64,000 bases of DNA from Quillaja saponaria (lineage: Eukaryota > Streptophyta > Magnoliopsida > Fabales > Quillajaceae): positions 10,426,134 through 10,490,133 of the forward strand of contig CM055618.1 of the NCBI GenBank assembly GCA_029379385.1. Direction: 5' to 3'. This document shows, piece by piece, positions 12,561 through 25,010 of this stretch. The translations under genes and the position numbers were made by a program. Position 1 is the stretch's first letter. The number at the start of each line of letters is the position of its first letter. The notes under the pieces were generated by a model that searched no databases, was not told the origin of the DNA, and worked only from the letters and a program-made list of their open reading frames with translations.

Positions 12561-12581
12561 GTGGGCCCCATGGTACACGTG
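12561..12581 (+). promoter_or_regulatory. Candidate promoter elements (GTGGGCCC, CACGTG)
   Basis: GTGGGCCC at 12561-12568 resembles TCP-type sites, and a perfect G-box CACGTG lies at 12576-12581. They are about 1.1 kb upstream of the B-box start codon, ahead of a long leader. G-boxes are bound by bZIP and bHLH factors in light-responsive plant promoters. Their function here is inferred from position alone. Confidence 0.4.
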
Positions 12582-13714
12582 TTCAAATCCACGCTGGAAA
12601 GTTCATGTTCAGAAACGTACATGTCAGGTCGGATAGGTAAAGAGTAAAGAGTCGACTGTGGACAGATTGACGACGAGACGAACCAAGAGAAGATGGGAAG
12701 ATAAAAACAAGTTGTGACCAGATTCGAAACAGTTTAATTTTCCCGGGAAAATTATCATTCTGGATTTTCCTAAGAAAGAGAAACGTTAGTCCGTACTTTC
12801 TCTCTGGTTTTTTTCCTAATTTTCCTGGGATACACCTTTACTATCTAGTTTCTTTATTTAAAGATTTAAGTGGATGTGATGTTTTTGCCGTCATCGCTGA
12901 TATAATTTTTCCTTTCATCTAAATGCTTCATATGTTGATTTTGGTTACATGGAATATTTTATTCAAATTGATTGCTAGGTTCTTTTTAGTAGAACTTGAG
13001 GTCTCCTTCTGTTTGCTTCAAACTACAGTTGTCTGGTTTATAAAATGTATTTAGGTTGATGATTGTTTCTCTTTGGAGGCGGGTGTTGCTGAGTCTAAGT
13101 AAGTTGACTCTTGGAGTTGATATAAGTGTATTTTAAAAGTTTCAAACTTGAGGTACAATTGATATGGAATATATATATTTGTGTATAAATTTTAGTTGGG
13201 TATGGCTTAGTCTTGGTCGTGGGTGAATGTTTTAACTTTTGGGAGAACCTCTTTGTAGTTTTATTCTTTAATTCCTGCTTATCAGTAATCCTTTAATTAA
13301 CTCACCTCAAAGTACGAATTATTTTGACTACATGTTGTTTTATTTTGATACCAAAAAAGATATTAAAGGAAATTAGCTATACACACTTCCTGTCTTCCAT
13401 ATTGGTGGCCATCTGAATTGGTATTTCTTCAATATGTGTATAATATAACATGCTCTTTATATATGTGCTGGGGTTTCACATGCGGGAAATGGTATTTGAT
13501 TTTAGGTTGTGGACTGCTTTTAAGGATTAAATTTCACTTATCCCATTTGTTATGTTGGTATCTTGTTTCACATCTTAAGAACTGAAGTGGCATATTATTT
13601 TGATAGGAGATGGAATTTCATTTGCTGAGTTGATGTCTGGAATCTACTGAAAATTGGGAACTGTATACAGTAGGTTTTATTTATTTTTAAGTTGTGTGTT
13701 TACGAAGTGAGGAA

Positions 13715-16700
13715 ATGGAGAAAGTTTGTGAATTCTGCAAGGCATTGAGGCCAGTTGTGTACTGTAAGGCTGATTCAGCATATCTTTGCCTATCCTGTGA
13801 TTCAAAGATCCATTTAGCTAATTCATTGTCCAGCCGTCATCTTCGAACTATTCTATGTAACTTATGCAGATACCGCCCGGCTTATGTTCAGTGTTTGGAT
13901 CACCAAATGTTTGTCTGTCGTGGCTGTGACCAAAAGCTGCATAACGTCTCCTTCCAACATCAGAAACGAGCAATCAGAAGTTACATGGGATGCCCTTCTG
14001 CTAAAGACTTTGCGGTATTGTGGGGTTTTAAATTGGATGAATTAGAGAGTCGTGCTCATCAAGATCAGCTTGCATCTATTTTGTGTAGTTCAGAAGATTA
14101 TGATGCAGTGAATTCGGATATCACAGGGAAGTGTTGCATACAAGTTGAAGGGCCCCCAGAGGTATCTATCATCAACTCGGAAAGAGGATCCAACCGTCAG
14201 AAAAGTGAGGTATGTAGCTTGACGTGCGAAATTCTTATTATAATGATGATACCTTTGTTGTACATGTCATTTTTGAATTGCGATAATACATTTTTTTCCC
14301 GCTATTAAGAAGTTTTATTCTGCACTAGGTACAAATGCCAAGTGATGCACACCACATTAAAAGTAAATCCTAAATATAGGCCAGAGTTCTAGCATTTACA
14401 AGGTTCTTAGACATTAGTCAAACTCTGAACATTTGAAACTTTCAATTTTTTAGACAAAGACTCCGTTTTTTCCCCTTTTTGGACAGTAAATATTAGAAAG
14501 AAAACATTTGAAACTTGATGTCAAAGTTGTTCCACCTCTAACTTTACCTTGTTCAATTTGATCTGTTTTTCACATGATATTTTGATATGATAGAATGATA
14601 AATAACATGTCTCATGTGCAGTAGAACAACATCTTCTTAGGATCTGCATAATTTGAAGTAGAAAATCTACATGGATCCTTGTTCTAATGATATTAGTAAC
14701 TAGAACCATTTATGGGACCTCACCTAATATCTTCACCTTTTAGAATGAATGGTTTCTGGGCATGGTAGTGGAGCTTCTCATTTTCCTTCCATCCAGTTGC
14801 TTTCCTCTAACTTTCACATCTCCCAAATAAAAGCATAAGAGTGTTGGAGGCTACCATTTATGTGACTAGATCTCACACCAAGAAAAGTGAGCTGCTTTTC
14901 CTTTGCTTTCAGACCTAATGGGATCTCTGTCATGGGTGTGTAATATATTAAAAAGCCATTATTTTCAGTAATAGGTTGAATGGTTCTTCGGTAAAATAAA
15001 ATTAACAAACATTTTAAATCGTCAGGAAGAAAAAAAAAAAAATTTCATTTTAGTTTCATATCTGTTTTAGAATTTCAAAAAGGAAGACGAAGAGATTTCC
15101 TATTAGACATGCTGTGGTTTTGTGTCCAACATGGTTCATGAACTTCATGCTGTTTAGTTTCACATCAAGATGATTGGAACAAACACCTTGCCTTCACAAG
15201 GAACATGCCTGTCACAGGCATATTATCCCTTAAATTAACAGTTAAACAAAGTGGGACACCATATTGTACTCAAAGTGACTCTTCTAGATCATGGGAAAGT
15301 TAATGAGCCATATGAGAAAGGAAAACAAACCTACTGCTAAAATAAATAATTAGTACTTGTATATTTCTCTTGATGTTTTCCAAGAAAATGGTTCTATTTT
15401 TTGGAGCCAAGAGATACTCCTGTAAAAATTATGTATACATGGTTTCTTAAAACTATAATTTGAGAGTGGGGTTCCTGTTGCATCTGATGCTGAAATAAAT
15501 AGTCATGTAGTCTTGAAAACCCTATGGGAAACTCCTGAGCTTTCTGCAGATCTTATTGTTGAGTTTTACATTTATCTTGGAAACCTTTTGCTACTTTAAG
15601 TAGACATATAGTCTTGAAATGGGAAAAAGTCTGTTGGAATGTAGAAATGGTTAATCAATTTTCATATTCTAGAAAGCAAACAAGCAAAGAAGAGTGTGTT
15701 AGGATTTTAAACAGATCTTCTATGAATTAAGTTTTCTTAGTAACCTCCGTGATGCAAACCATGATAGTAACAGGGGTTCTCAGAATGCAGTCTAACATTA
15801 TAAGCCATGCTAATTGCTAACATAGCCAATGGTGTAGGTTTGACGCTTTTCTTTCTTGTATCTAGTTTGGTGTTATCGTGGCATTTTTTTATTTTATTTT
15901 TCTTAATGTCTAAATGCATGCTCTTGCACAGTCATTTTCTTCTCTTTGCAGATACTGGCTAAAAATCAAGAAGAAAATGCTAGCTTTATTGTGCAACAGA
16001 TTCTTGATTTAAAAATGCTTCAGCTACACGAGGAGGACAATCATCCTCCAATTATACGTGGGCAAGAACAAACTGATGTGTCTTCCTCAGCACAATATAC
16101 TTCAAATAAGTTTGCTGAAAATCTTGATCAACAAGAACAGTATTACCAGGATCTTGGTATTGATCTTAAGAAAAAAGACAGTCCAGTGGAGGAGCTGAAA
16201 GTAGATCCTTTGCCTTCTCCATTTTCTCTGCTGGAGCATTCACCTTTGTCTTCAGTTGTGGGTCCGTCTTTGCCTGGAGAATTCTTTTGGCCAACCAAAA
16301 GCTCGATCCAAAGCAGTCAGGTTTGATCATTATCATTATAAGTCAAACAATTGTATATTATACAGCAAATAATTGTTTTTTTCATTCAAACTGTTGAATA
16401 TCTCAAAATAGAGTATATGTGGATAAGAAGTTCATTTATGATCCACATATCCTTGTAGAATAAGATGAGACCTAGTTCTCAACGAAGGAGCAGAATTGAT
16501 CATGCGAGTTTATCTGGCGTCGTCATTTATTTGCTAATTATGCATCTGAGCAATATGATGGCATTTGAGGTAATTGACAGCCAATTGGGCGACGTTTGCA
16601 AAATCACAAACTCTCCAAATAGGCCTCTGACTTTTATAAATACATGATGATGATGCTAATTATGCATCTGAGCAAATAATATCATTTGAGGTAATTGACA

Positions 16701-19700
16701 GCCACTTGGATGATGTCTGCATAATCACTAACTCTCCAAAAGTAAATGAGAATTTAAGCCTCTGATGTTTAGCAATACATACGTAACACACTCTTCTAGA
16801 TGTTAAGAGTTGACTTTGAACTTCTTCACAACATTCATTCTGATGTTAAGAGTTGACTTTGAACTTCTACATATTTTGGAAATGCAAATCTGTTTTGCAC
16901 TAAGTTGCTGAATTTCTATTGGTGAACACTGTTTTCGTTGAGTTACATTTTGTTTCATATAACTAAGATTACTATTTCCTGGCATGAATAGAAGATTACA
17001 TGAGGTTTGTAGTTAGAACACCATTCTAGTTCAGGGTTTATGCATATTCATCATGCAATGTTCGTTGAGTTTTATATAATTTTTCTGATAATGCAGCATT
17101 TGCAAACAGAACATGAACAACTTGATGATGAAGTTGCATAAATGTAGTGAAAAGAGAAAAGAAATACTTACCGTGATTACAGTATTAACTCCTTAATAGA
17201 TGCCTAGGAAGAGTATTGCACGCCTTTGTTGCTTCAACTCTTCATATTGCCCTAAAGTATAGGTACCAGACAAGGATAACTGGAAGCTAATATGATCATT
17301 GGATGCTAGAAAGAGGAATCTGATAAAATTTGAAAAACACTTATGTCAAACACCTGGACACTTAACAGTGTTTTGTCAGATCTAAAGAAGTCCAAGCAGG
17401 ACTCGTTGCTTAACAATAAGATGATGAATAATGGTTTCAACTTTCAACTCCTGATGTGATGGCAAAAAAATAAATGAACAAATAAATTCTTGATGCTTAA
17501 ATCTCCAGCTGTGGTGTTCAAATATAAATTACTGTGATGGTAACCAGATGGTCCCCCTGTTTTCATGTCTGAGTAAAATTATTTAGTCTTAAGAACCAAC
17601 CACTTCAGTTTCCACTTCTCTTCTTTGTTCTCTGTAAGTGAAATGTGCTCTGATTTATTTGATTGAGACTTTGATCTTAATTATGAACATTTCTCTAGCA
17701 TTGATTCTTCAGAAACATGTATCTTATTGACATTCTATTTGTGGTAATTGGAAATGTCCTTTGATTATTTTTATTCTTAGTAGTTTTTTTCTCCTTTCCA
17801 GTTGTGGTCTCAAAATATGCAAGATCTTGGGGTATGTGAAGAACTTATATGTCATGATGACTTTGACATACCTGATGTTGATTTAACATTCCGAAACTTT
17901 GAAGAACTATTTGGAGGTGATCAAGAAACAATCAGAGCACTGCTTGATGATCAAGATGTGTCATGCTCTTCTCTGGTGAAGGATACATCACTGGATAAAT
18001 CAGATAATAGGAATGCAAGAGAAATTGAGGTATGAAGAATTGCTACCTTTAGTTTTCAGAAAAAATACTTTTCTACAATCCCCATAGAATTTGAATCATT
18101 CCCCACAACCCTCCCCCAATAAATAAAAATTAAATTTCAAGATAATTTAATATGAAAAAGAAAAGAAGGGATGAATGTATAAGTAGGTTAATTTGTATGA
18201 TGATTAAAGGAAAGCATCATTAATTTTATTAATGAACTAAGAAAATACTTTCTGATCCTCAGATGAATCACTTTGAGAGATTTCCAAAGATGAGGGAAAT
18301 TAAAGAACTATAAGCCTTATGGATAGAAGATGTACAATCCCGTAAAATATGTCTACCATGATAATGATTCTTTCTCCCTTGAGACATTAGCTATTGTGGT
18401 GTAAATAGCATATATACAATAAGTAGTGATACCAAATAATTTTCTGAAAAGTTTTTCATCAAATTTCCCATGTCCATCTTGATTTGACAAGCTTCCCATG
18501 GTTACTTATATGGAAGCTTTAGGTCAAGAAATTTTGTGATTTTAGGGCTCTAACAGGTCAGAGGGAGTCAGTACGCTATACGGATGGATTGGGAATAAAC
18601 TAGAAAAGTTAATCACCAAAAAAGAAAAAAAAAATTGAAAATTTTCAAAGCAGAAGACTACTAGAAAATTAAGGTGTACTTAATACAGGTGCTTTTCAAA
18701 AGCAGCTTTGTTTATAATTTGGGCTGTACAGATGATGATTTACCAATGATTGCTTCTAGGGTGATTATAATGGAAATGGAGAACTTAGAGGTAACAAGGT
18801 GCCGATCTTGGTGAAATTAGGAGAAAAATTTGTTGAGAAAATTAATAGTTTTTTGATAATAAAGAAAGAATGCCAGGGGAGAACTACTAGTGGGGGAGAG
18901 AGAGAGGGAACATCAGTAGACTGCCTCATTGTTAAACACTATCTATCATTAGATCTATTTCTTCTTAGCTATGCCTGTTGTGTGAAATAAAAGGTTCTGT
19001 CTATCCTCAGTGAGCCACCGTAGAGGGACTTGATTGATATAAATATAACTATATAACTTCGGAAACTCAATTGAGACGATTGAACTTTCAGGAACTGAAC
19101 AGATACCTGACAACTTATACGGTACCAAATCAAGTATTTGCTCTTATTGGTATTTATGTTGTCATGTCATGATAGGATGCTTCAGCAGCTGCATCTGTTT
19201 ACATGGACAAATCTTCTCATATGGAGGATAGAGGTCCTTCTAACCAAGTTGATAACCATTCCAGAAGCTTGGGTTTGTCGAATCTAGTTTGTTCATCCTA
19301 TTCAACTATGTCATGCTCAGTTTCAAGATTCAGTGTTGATAGCTCTGACACTGATTGTATCAATGGAATTAAACCCTGCATTGAAGGAGGGGAACCTTCA
19401 TGTAGTTCACCTGAATTTGACGTGGAAGTCAGAGAAAATGCCATGATGAGGTACAAAGAGAAAAAGAAGTCTCGAATGTAAGTACATACTACCTAGTCTC
19501 TTCTGCCAGTTCTTCCAAAACAGTTTTAGTTTTTGCTTTTTTTGTAAGTAGTTGACAGATAGGTTTATCTATTAGATATACTGTTTCAAATATCTCTGTA
19601 TATAATATTTTATTTTTTTTTCAAATTTGATTCTTCTACCTAATTGTTTGGTTGAAATTTCCATAATATTTATATAAGAGGGCCTACAAGTTTGCATTAA

Positions 19701-20422
19701 CTTTGCAGAAATGTAAGGGAAAGGCTGCGGACATGTGCGCCCACCCTCCCCTACCCCCGCAATAGCTTGGGAGCACTTTGTGCACCGGGTGAGCTCTTTT
19801 TTTGAAGGACAATATAAGTCAGTTAAGCTGTTACGTGGATTAACAGTTAGCATAAAATTCTATTTTAAATAGGAAGGAGCTATATATTTTCCATGACAAT
19901 TGGGGAAAGAGAGTGAATAGATCTACTTGAATCTAGACTAGAGAAATTGCTTAGATACTTCAATTTTACAGTGGAAAGTGCCATTTGCCCCTCTGGCCCT
20001 CCGCATAACTAATTTACTTTCTTTTAACCTAAGGAAATTTTGTGCTCATAACTGAACATGTTTTTTTTTTTTTTTTTTTTTTTAATTTCCTTCAGAAAAT
20101 CTGTTAGGTACATCACTTCTGAAGAGAAAAATATATAAACCTTAAAGTAACTATGAGAATCCAAGATATGGATCGCTGTGGATCACTTCTATCATTTGAT
20201 TATTGAAAGTTTCTTCTTACTGTGTTGTAAATGAAATTGTCATCAGATACGTGGGTATGCATATTTGATTATTCTCACATATCTTGCATGTATTCATTTA
20301 CTCACAGGCATGAGAAGCAAGTTCAATACCCATCCCGGAAAGATAGGGCTGAAAGACAGAGGGTGGCAGGCCTAAAGGAAGAAGGTACTGACTCTGATAA
20401 TCCCATTGTGACGCGAAGTTAG
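13715..20422 (+). CDS. Double B-box zinc finger protein (CONSTANS-like / BBX)
   Basis: Five exons (13715-14209, 15952-16320, 17802-18029, 19176-19477, 20308-20422), all with GT-AG borders and consistent phase, give an uninterrupted 502-residue protein. The start ATG precedes MEKVCEFCK. Two B-boxes lie at residues 5-42 and 48-82; zinc ligands visible are C5, C8, C17, D20, C25, C28, H33, H42, then C48, C51, C60, C68, C71, H76. After them come [15 protein letters not shown], an acidic linker, and the block [17 protein letters not shown]. This order resembles the Arabidopsis B-box protein encoded by At1g68190, recalled from memory. The C-terminus has a CCT-like start ([21 protein letters not shown]) but lacks the usual ending (...KRVKGRFVK), stopping at [18 protein letters not shown]-box proteins are nuclear transcriptional regulators, often linked to light or flowering. 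Whether this one still binds DNA or NF-Y partners is uncertain. Confidence 0.88.
16533..16783 (+). repeat. Tandem duplication in B-box intron 2
   Basis: Two imperfect copies of about 115-125 bp, starting GCTAATTATGCATCTGAGCA at 16533 and 16655. Both continue with CATTTGAGGTAATTGACAGCC and end near AGCCTCTGA-type sequence. Confidence 0.8.
16799..16868 (+). repeat. 43-bp-spaced direct repeat in B-box intron 2
   Basis: GATGTTAAGAGTTGACTTTG followed by AACTTCT occurs at 16799 and again at 16842, a tandem duplication with a unit of about 43 bp. Confidence 0.8.
19704..19804 (+). mobile_element. 5'-truncated Au-type SINE in B-box intron 4
   Basis: From GCAGAAATGTAAGGGAAAGG through GTGCGCCCACCCTCC to TGTGCACCGGGTGAGC and a T run, the sequence matches the 3' half of the fuller SINE at 34934-35113. 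The tRNA-derived part with A and B boxes is absent, so this copy is 5'-truncated. It lies in sense orientation in the intron between exons 4 and 5. Confidence 0.8.
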
Positions 20423-21111
20423 GAAACTTTGCATTCAAGTTCTATAAATATGTTAGTTCCAGATTGATCAGCAGTCAGCACCATGGGATGCACTTCTTTA
20501 TCATTTCATTTCCATGTATAAACAATTACTAACAAGTAACATCATGTAACGCTTTAATTCAGAAATGTTAAGCTACAAAGCTTGGGTTTAAAAGTCTGCA
20601 AGAATTCTTACCTGATTCTTTAGTTAGATTCCTCTCAAAAGCTTTAAAATATTCATCAGTTATCATTGTCTTTCAGACTACTGGTGACTGGAAAACCAAT
20701 TATTAGATCTGATGATCCTTATCATGTGTTCTCCAATTATGTTATCCAATGCATCCATGTTATGTAAAGGGTAGTATTTACATATGCAAGTTTAGTTTAA
20801 CAAAACTAAAACTGGTTCTTATGAAAATAAATATTCAATTTCATAATGTAAAGGAAATGTATTTGTAAACTTCAAAGGTTTGTGAAATGCAGGTTTATGT
20901 TGTATTTGGTGTTCCTTGTGAATTATTTACTTGGCATTAGTAATGAGTTTATTGTTTCGTAGAGCGTTTTTGGTCTTCTCGTTGTTATAAAGATTGAAAG
21001 GAAAAGGGTGCTAATAGAACATCAGACATAAATTTCATCAGGAAAAAAAAAAAATATATATATATATATATATTTAATATTTAAATTATTGCAAACTCTA
21101 ATTTCATCAGG

Positions 21112-21158
<47 letters not shown>

Positions 21159-22865
21159 TAAATTATTGTAAACTCTAATTTCATAAATTTTAGAGATGGT
21201 GAAAAAGAGGAGATAGAGTAGTGACAACAAAGATACATTAAATCGATTGAAACAATAAATATTTTTTTTCCCAATGCAGCACACATGCAATAAGAAAATA
21301 TTTATTTTTAGTCCTATCAGTAATTTTCATTTAAAATGTTAATAGTGTTGGATTTGGACAAGAATTATGATATTTTACAAGTTATGAGAAGAAATCAATC
21401 AAAAAATATTTTTAAAATAAAATTAACAAAGGATAATATTTTAAACACATACATATGATTTCAGCTATTTTATGTTAGATTTTGATACATTACACGACTG
21501 AGGAAAAAAAATAAATAAATAAAAAACTTTACTTCTGTTTCAGTTTTTAATTTAATATTCTAGAAATATTTTCTGTCAATTTGATCTTTAGGATTTAGAA
21601 TTTTTTAACCAAATTACATTCTTTCATTCTTATATTTTGCATAAATAAATAATTCTATATAATTTAATGATAAAATGACCCAAAAAACTTTACAAGATAT
21701 AAACCAATATATATATATGTTATTATTTGTATGTTAAGTGTGAGTATTTCGTTAATTTATAACATGTAAACAGAGAATGTAATTTGATTTAGAAATTTTG
21801 AATCTTGAAACATAAAATTGACTGAAAAAAATTATTAGAAGATCACACTAAAAACTAATATAATTCTGAACAATTAAAACAGTAGATAAACCAAAAAGAT
21901 TGTACGTGATGCCATGACTCAGATACATACCGCATCTACTTGGGCCCCCAATACCAAGAATCCAATTGAATGGACCACAAGTTCGCCATTCAAAACCGGT
22001 GTTTGGCATTTTAAATGGAGGATTCGGTTCATTTTGTATTTAGCTGGAACTTGGGCTGAATTTGGGCCTTCAATCTGCCCTTCCTGTTTCGGTTAACGTT
22101 TTTTAAAGCAGCCCAAGGCTACTTCTCAAAAGTTAGCCACTTGCCTTTTTTTTTTCTTTTTCTTTTTCAATGCCAGGCAATACCCCCCAGGCCCCAATGG
22201 TCATATGACCGTTGATGGCCCAGATTCAAACCTTTTCTTTAAAAAGACATACCTTCTTTTTTTATATATTTTTTTTCACTTTTTACTTTTACCTAAATAT
22301 ACAACTCATTTTTTATAAATGCTATTAAATTTATCCTCCTTCTCACCAATTTAAAGTTAATATTATCTAGTTTTAAGGTATATATTTGGTTAATGCTATT
22401 AAATTTATTTTGAATTATTCAATAATTGCAGGCTATAGTTATAAATAATGTTTATTTAGTTTAATTATTTAATCTTTTTTTATAAGAATTATTTAATATT
22501 TATATTACCTTGATAAGTATACAATTATTATAATAATACTCAAGCATGTACTTTTTACTAATTTACATAGCAAAAAAAAAAAAAAAAAAAAAAAAAAAGA
22601 TCTCAAATCATAATTTGCAACCATAGTTATTATGATCATCTAAATAGCATCAAAAAAATGAGTTGCAACTTGCAACCAAACTGCATTCTCAACCACATCT
22701 GAACCATAAGTTAAACCAAACTCACTCCTAGTCGGCTGTATTCAACTCACAACATTTTGCCATTTTATCATCCCTAAATAAACAATAATATAAATTTCAT
22801 AGTTACATTAAAGAGTAAATTAAGGAATCTGCATAATTGCCGTTGATTTCATGTTTGATCTCCTA
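20423..22865. other. Intergenic, 3' flank of the B-box gene and repeats
   Basis: The first few hundred bases are probably the 3' untranslated region. Further on are AT microsatellites (about 21053-21152) inside a duplicated unit, very AT-rich DNA, and an A28 run near 22571. No gene is seen. Confidence 0.55.
21031..21177 (+). repeat. Tandem duplication carrying AT microsatellites
   Basis: Two copies (21031-21099 and 21100-21177) of a unit made of AATTTCATCAGGAAAA, an (AT)n tract, then TTTAAATTATTG and AAACTCT. The AT tract differs in length between copies. Confidence 0.8.
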
Positions 22866-23136
22866 ACCGATTGATCAATGATTGAGATTGATTTTCTGTG
22901 TAAAAATTATAACACAATGTCTAGTAGTTAATACTCCCCCTTTAAGTTGGAATATATACATTGAGAATGCCCAACTTGAATCATACAGATAAACCTGAAC
23001 CGGTCGATGGAATATGTTTGAATATGTTTTTAATTGGAAACAAAAACAAAAGTTAATCATCGTCTTTTCTCTTGAAGATGAAAGTAAGCATTGTTGATGG
23101 ATGTCAATGACTCCATCGAAATGGTGGTTTAGAATA

Positions 23137-23430
23137 TAAGTGAGTTTAGATCAAAATGAAGATTTTGGGTATTTGGTGTTGAAAGAAATCAAATTCAAAA
23201 AGTGAGATAGTTACTCAATTGAATTCTATGAACAAGAGTAAATTTATATCAAAGTGAAAGTTGTGTGTATTTGGTGTTAAAAAAAACTAAATGTGAAAGG
23301 CGAGATATAGTTTCAATTAGGCTTCACGAACAAGAGTGAATTTTTAGATCAAAGCAAAATTGTGTTTGTTTATTTGGTGTTTAAAGAATCAAATATGAAT
23401 GGTGAAATAATATCTCAATTTGGTTCTTGA
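23137..23430 (+). repeat. Three degenerate tandem repeats of about 97 bp
   Basis: Three diverged copies of a unit with the order GAGT-AAATTT...ATATCAAA, TATTTGGTGTT, AAATCAAAT, GTGAGATA, CTCAATT. They start near 23137, 23230 and 23333. Confidence 0.65.
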
Positions 23431-23453
23431 TCCAACAATTGATTTGAGAAAAT

Positions 23454-24945
23454 GATGTAGGAAAATGGATGAAAATGAGATTTAAGATGGAAAAATAGAA
23501 GAATTTGGGAGAGGAGTGAGGAGGAATAGGTAGAGCATCAAGAAGAGTAGTAAGAGTTAGATGAAAATGGAGGAAAAGATTGCAAATCTAACAATACTTT
23601 CTTTCTTTTTTTCTCAAAATAATATTATCAACAAACTTTTTTTTTTTTTTTGGGGTAATATCAACAAACTACATAATATGCCTTTCTCACACACTCAAAT
23701 TTAGGACATAATCTGAATAACTAAAAGTCTTTATAAAATAATACTAAAAGCTATTAATTAAAAGTCATTAAAATTTTAATCATGAACATATAATCTTAGA
23801 CAAATATAAAATTTCATGTAATAATTTTCTTATTCCGCATCATTCTCTTCTTGTTAGGGAATAAAACTTGTACCTCCAATTTTGACTAAAACCATTAAGT
23901 TGCTTTGAAACGTTCTCTTCCTTGACCTCTTCCACTTGATGATCATCATTCTCTAGTGTAAATGGATCCAAAATATTTTCTTCTTCATGGTCATGACTCT
24001 TAGTTTTTATGGTGGGGAAGTAGGTTCAAATGGCGACTCATGGATATCGTTAGCTTCCTGATTCTGATTGTCAACTTTAAAGTCATGAATTTCATTCAAG
24101 TCTCCTTTATTTAGTGTCTTTCTCAACCATAATCGACGTAGGCTCTGGTGTTTGATGGGACAAGTTCTGATTTTGACTCCATCACATCCATTTTTGCATT
24201 AAGCTCATTAAATTTATGTCATCGTATTCCTTGTAGTTCCTATAGGTACAGATATTGAGGTCGAGATAACACTATGTATTGATTGGACTGGTTATACTTG
24301 TTTTTTAGAAGGTATATAACTAAGGACAATAACCGTTATTCCAATTTTACAAGTAAAAAGGCTAAACATAACATGAAAGCAACACATAAGAATATCGGAT
24401 AGAAAAGTGTTTATAATTTACAAAATTTCAAGAATAATATTAATGATAAGGCTTTGGTAATTTTATGACAGTTGAAATCTTAGTAATGTAATTAGAAAAT
24501 TATGCAGGCAATTTTAATATAAATAAATATAATATTATTCTTAACGACTAATATAAAACTAATCAAATTGTGTAACGATGAATCTTACTAAAAAAAACAG
24601 TTGAGTATCATTCTTAACGAAGAGTAATAAATGCATGAATGCAATATGCGATATTAGTATATTGTCCCTAGATATAAATGAGTGAATGCTAAATTTGATG
24701 TAGGACAGAGGGTGAAAATAGGATCAAAGTGGGAAATGAGAAGAAAGTAGGGAGGATAAATAGGTAAAGGAGTTAGAAAATTAAGAATTAGATGAAAATA
24801 GAGAAAAAGATTGCAAATTCAGCTAGCTATACAAACCCAGTGAATTATATAATTAACATGCCATTATATAAGCCACACATTAAAATCATAAAATATTACT
24901 GTAAATAACTAAACTTTTAATAAAATACTACTAATTAAAATTGGG
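23454..24945 (+). repeat. Pair of diverged direct repeats
   Basis: A block at about 23454-23764 beginning GATGTAGGA recurs at about 24698-24945. Shared blocks include TTAGATGAAAAT(G/A)GAG, AAAAGATTGCAAAT, ACAT(A/G)ATATGCC-like and ATAAAAT-ACTA. They could be remains of terminal repeats or an internal duplication of a retroelement. Confidence 0.45.
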
Positions 24946-25010
24946 CTGAAATAAAAATAAAAGAACTATAGAATTAGAGTTTAGGTATGTTAGATCTCAT
25001 ACCAATGTTA

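Larger units (their letters stand above)
22860..25010 (-). mobile_element. Probable decayed copia-like retroelement remnant
   Basis: At about 22933-22950 the plus strand has ACTCCCCCTTTAAGTTGG; its complement is a purine tract of the kind seen beside the 3' LTR of plant copia elements. At 24993-25005 the minus strand reads TTGGTATGAGATC, close to a Met-tRNA primer-binding site, followed on the plus strand by TGTTAAG. Orientation is consistent with one minus-strand element of about 2.1 kb. I found no intact LTR pair and no readable pol domains. The assignment rests on these two landmarks only. Confidence 0.35.

Noticed and set aside
13694..14308. Longer B-box first exon with upstream start and read-through to 14308
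   Set aside because: The upstream start is not ATG, and a GT donor at 14210 joins in phase to a clear second exon; the read-through tail is intron.
13715..20422. Assignment as CONSTANS itself
   Set aside because: The second B-box, the long five-exon structure, the middle-region motifs and the incomplete CCT fit another BBX clade.
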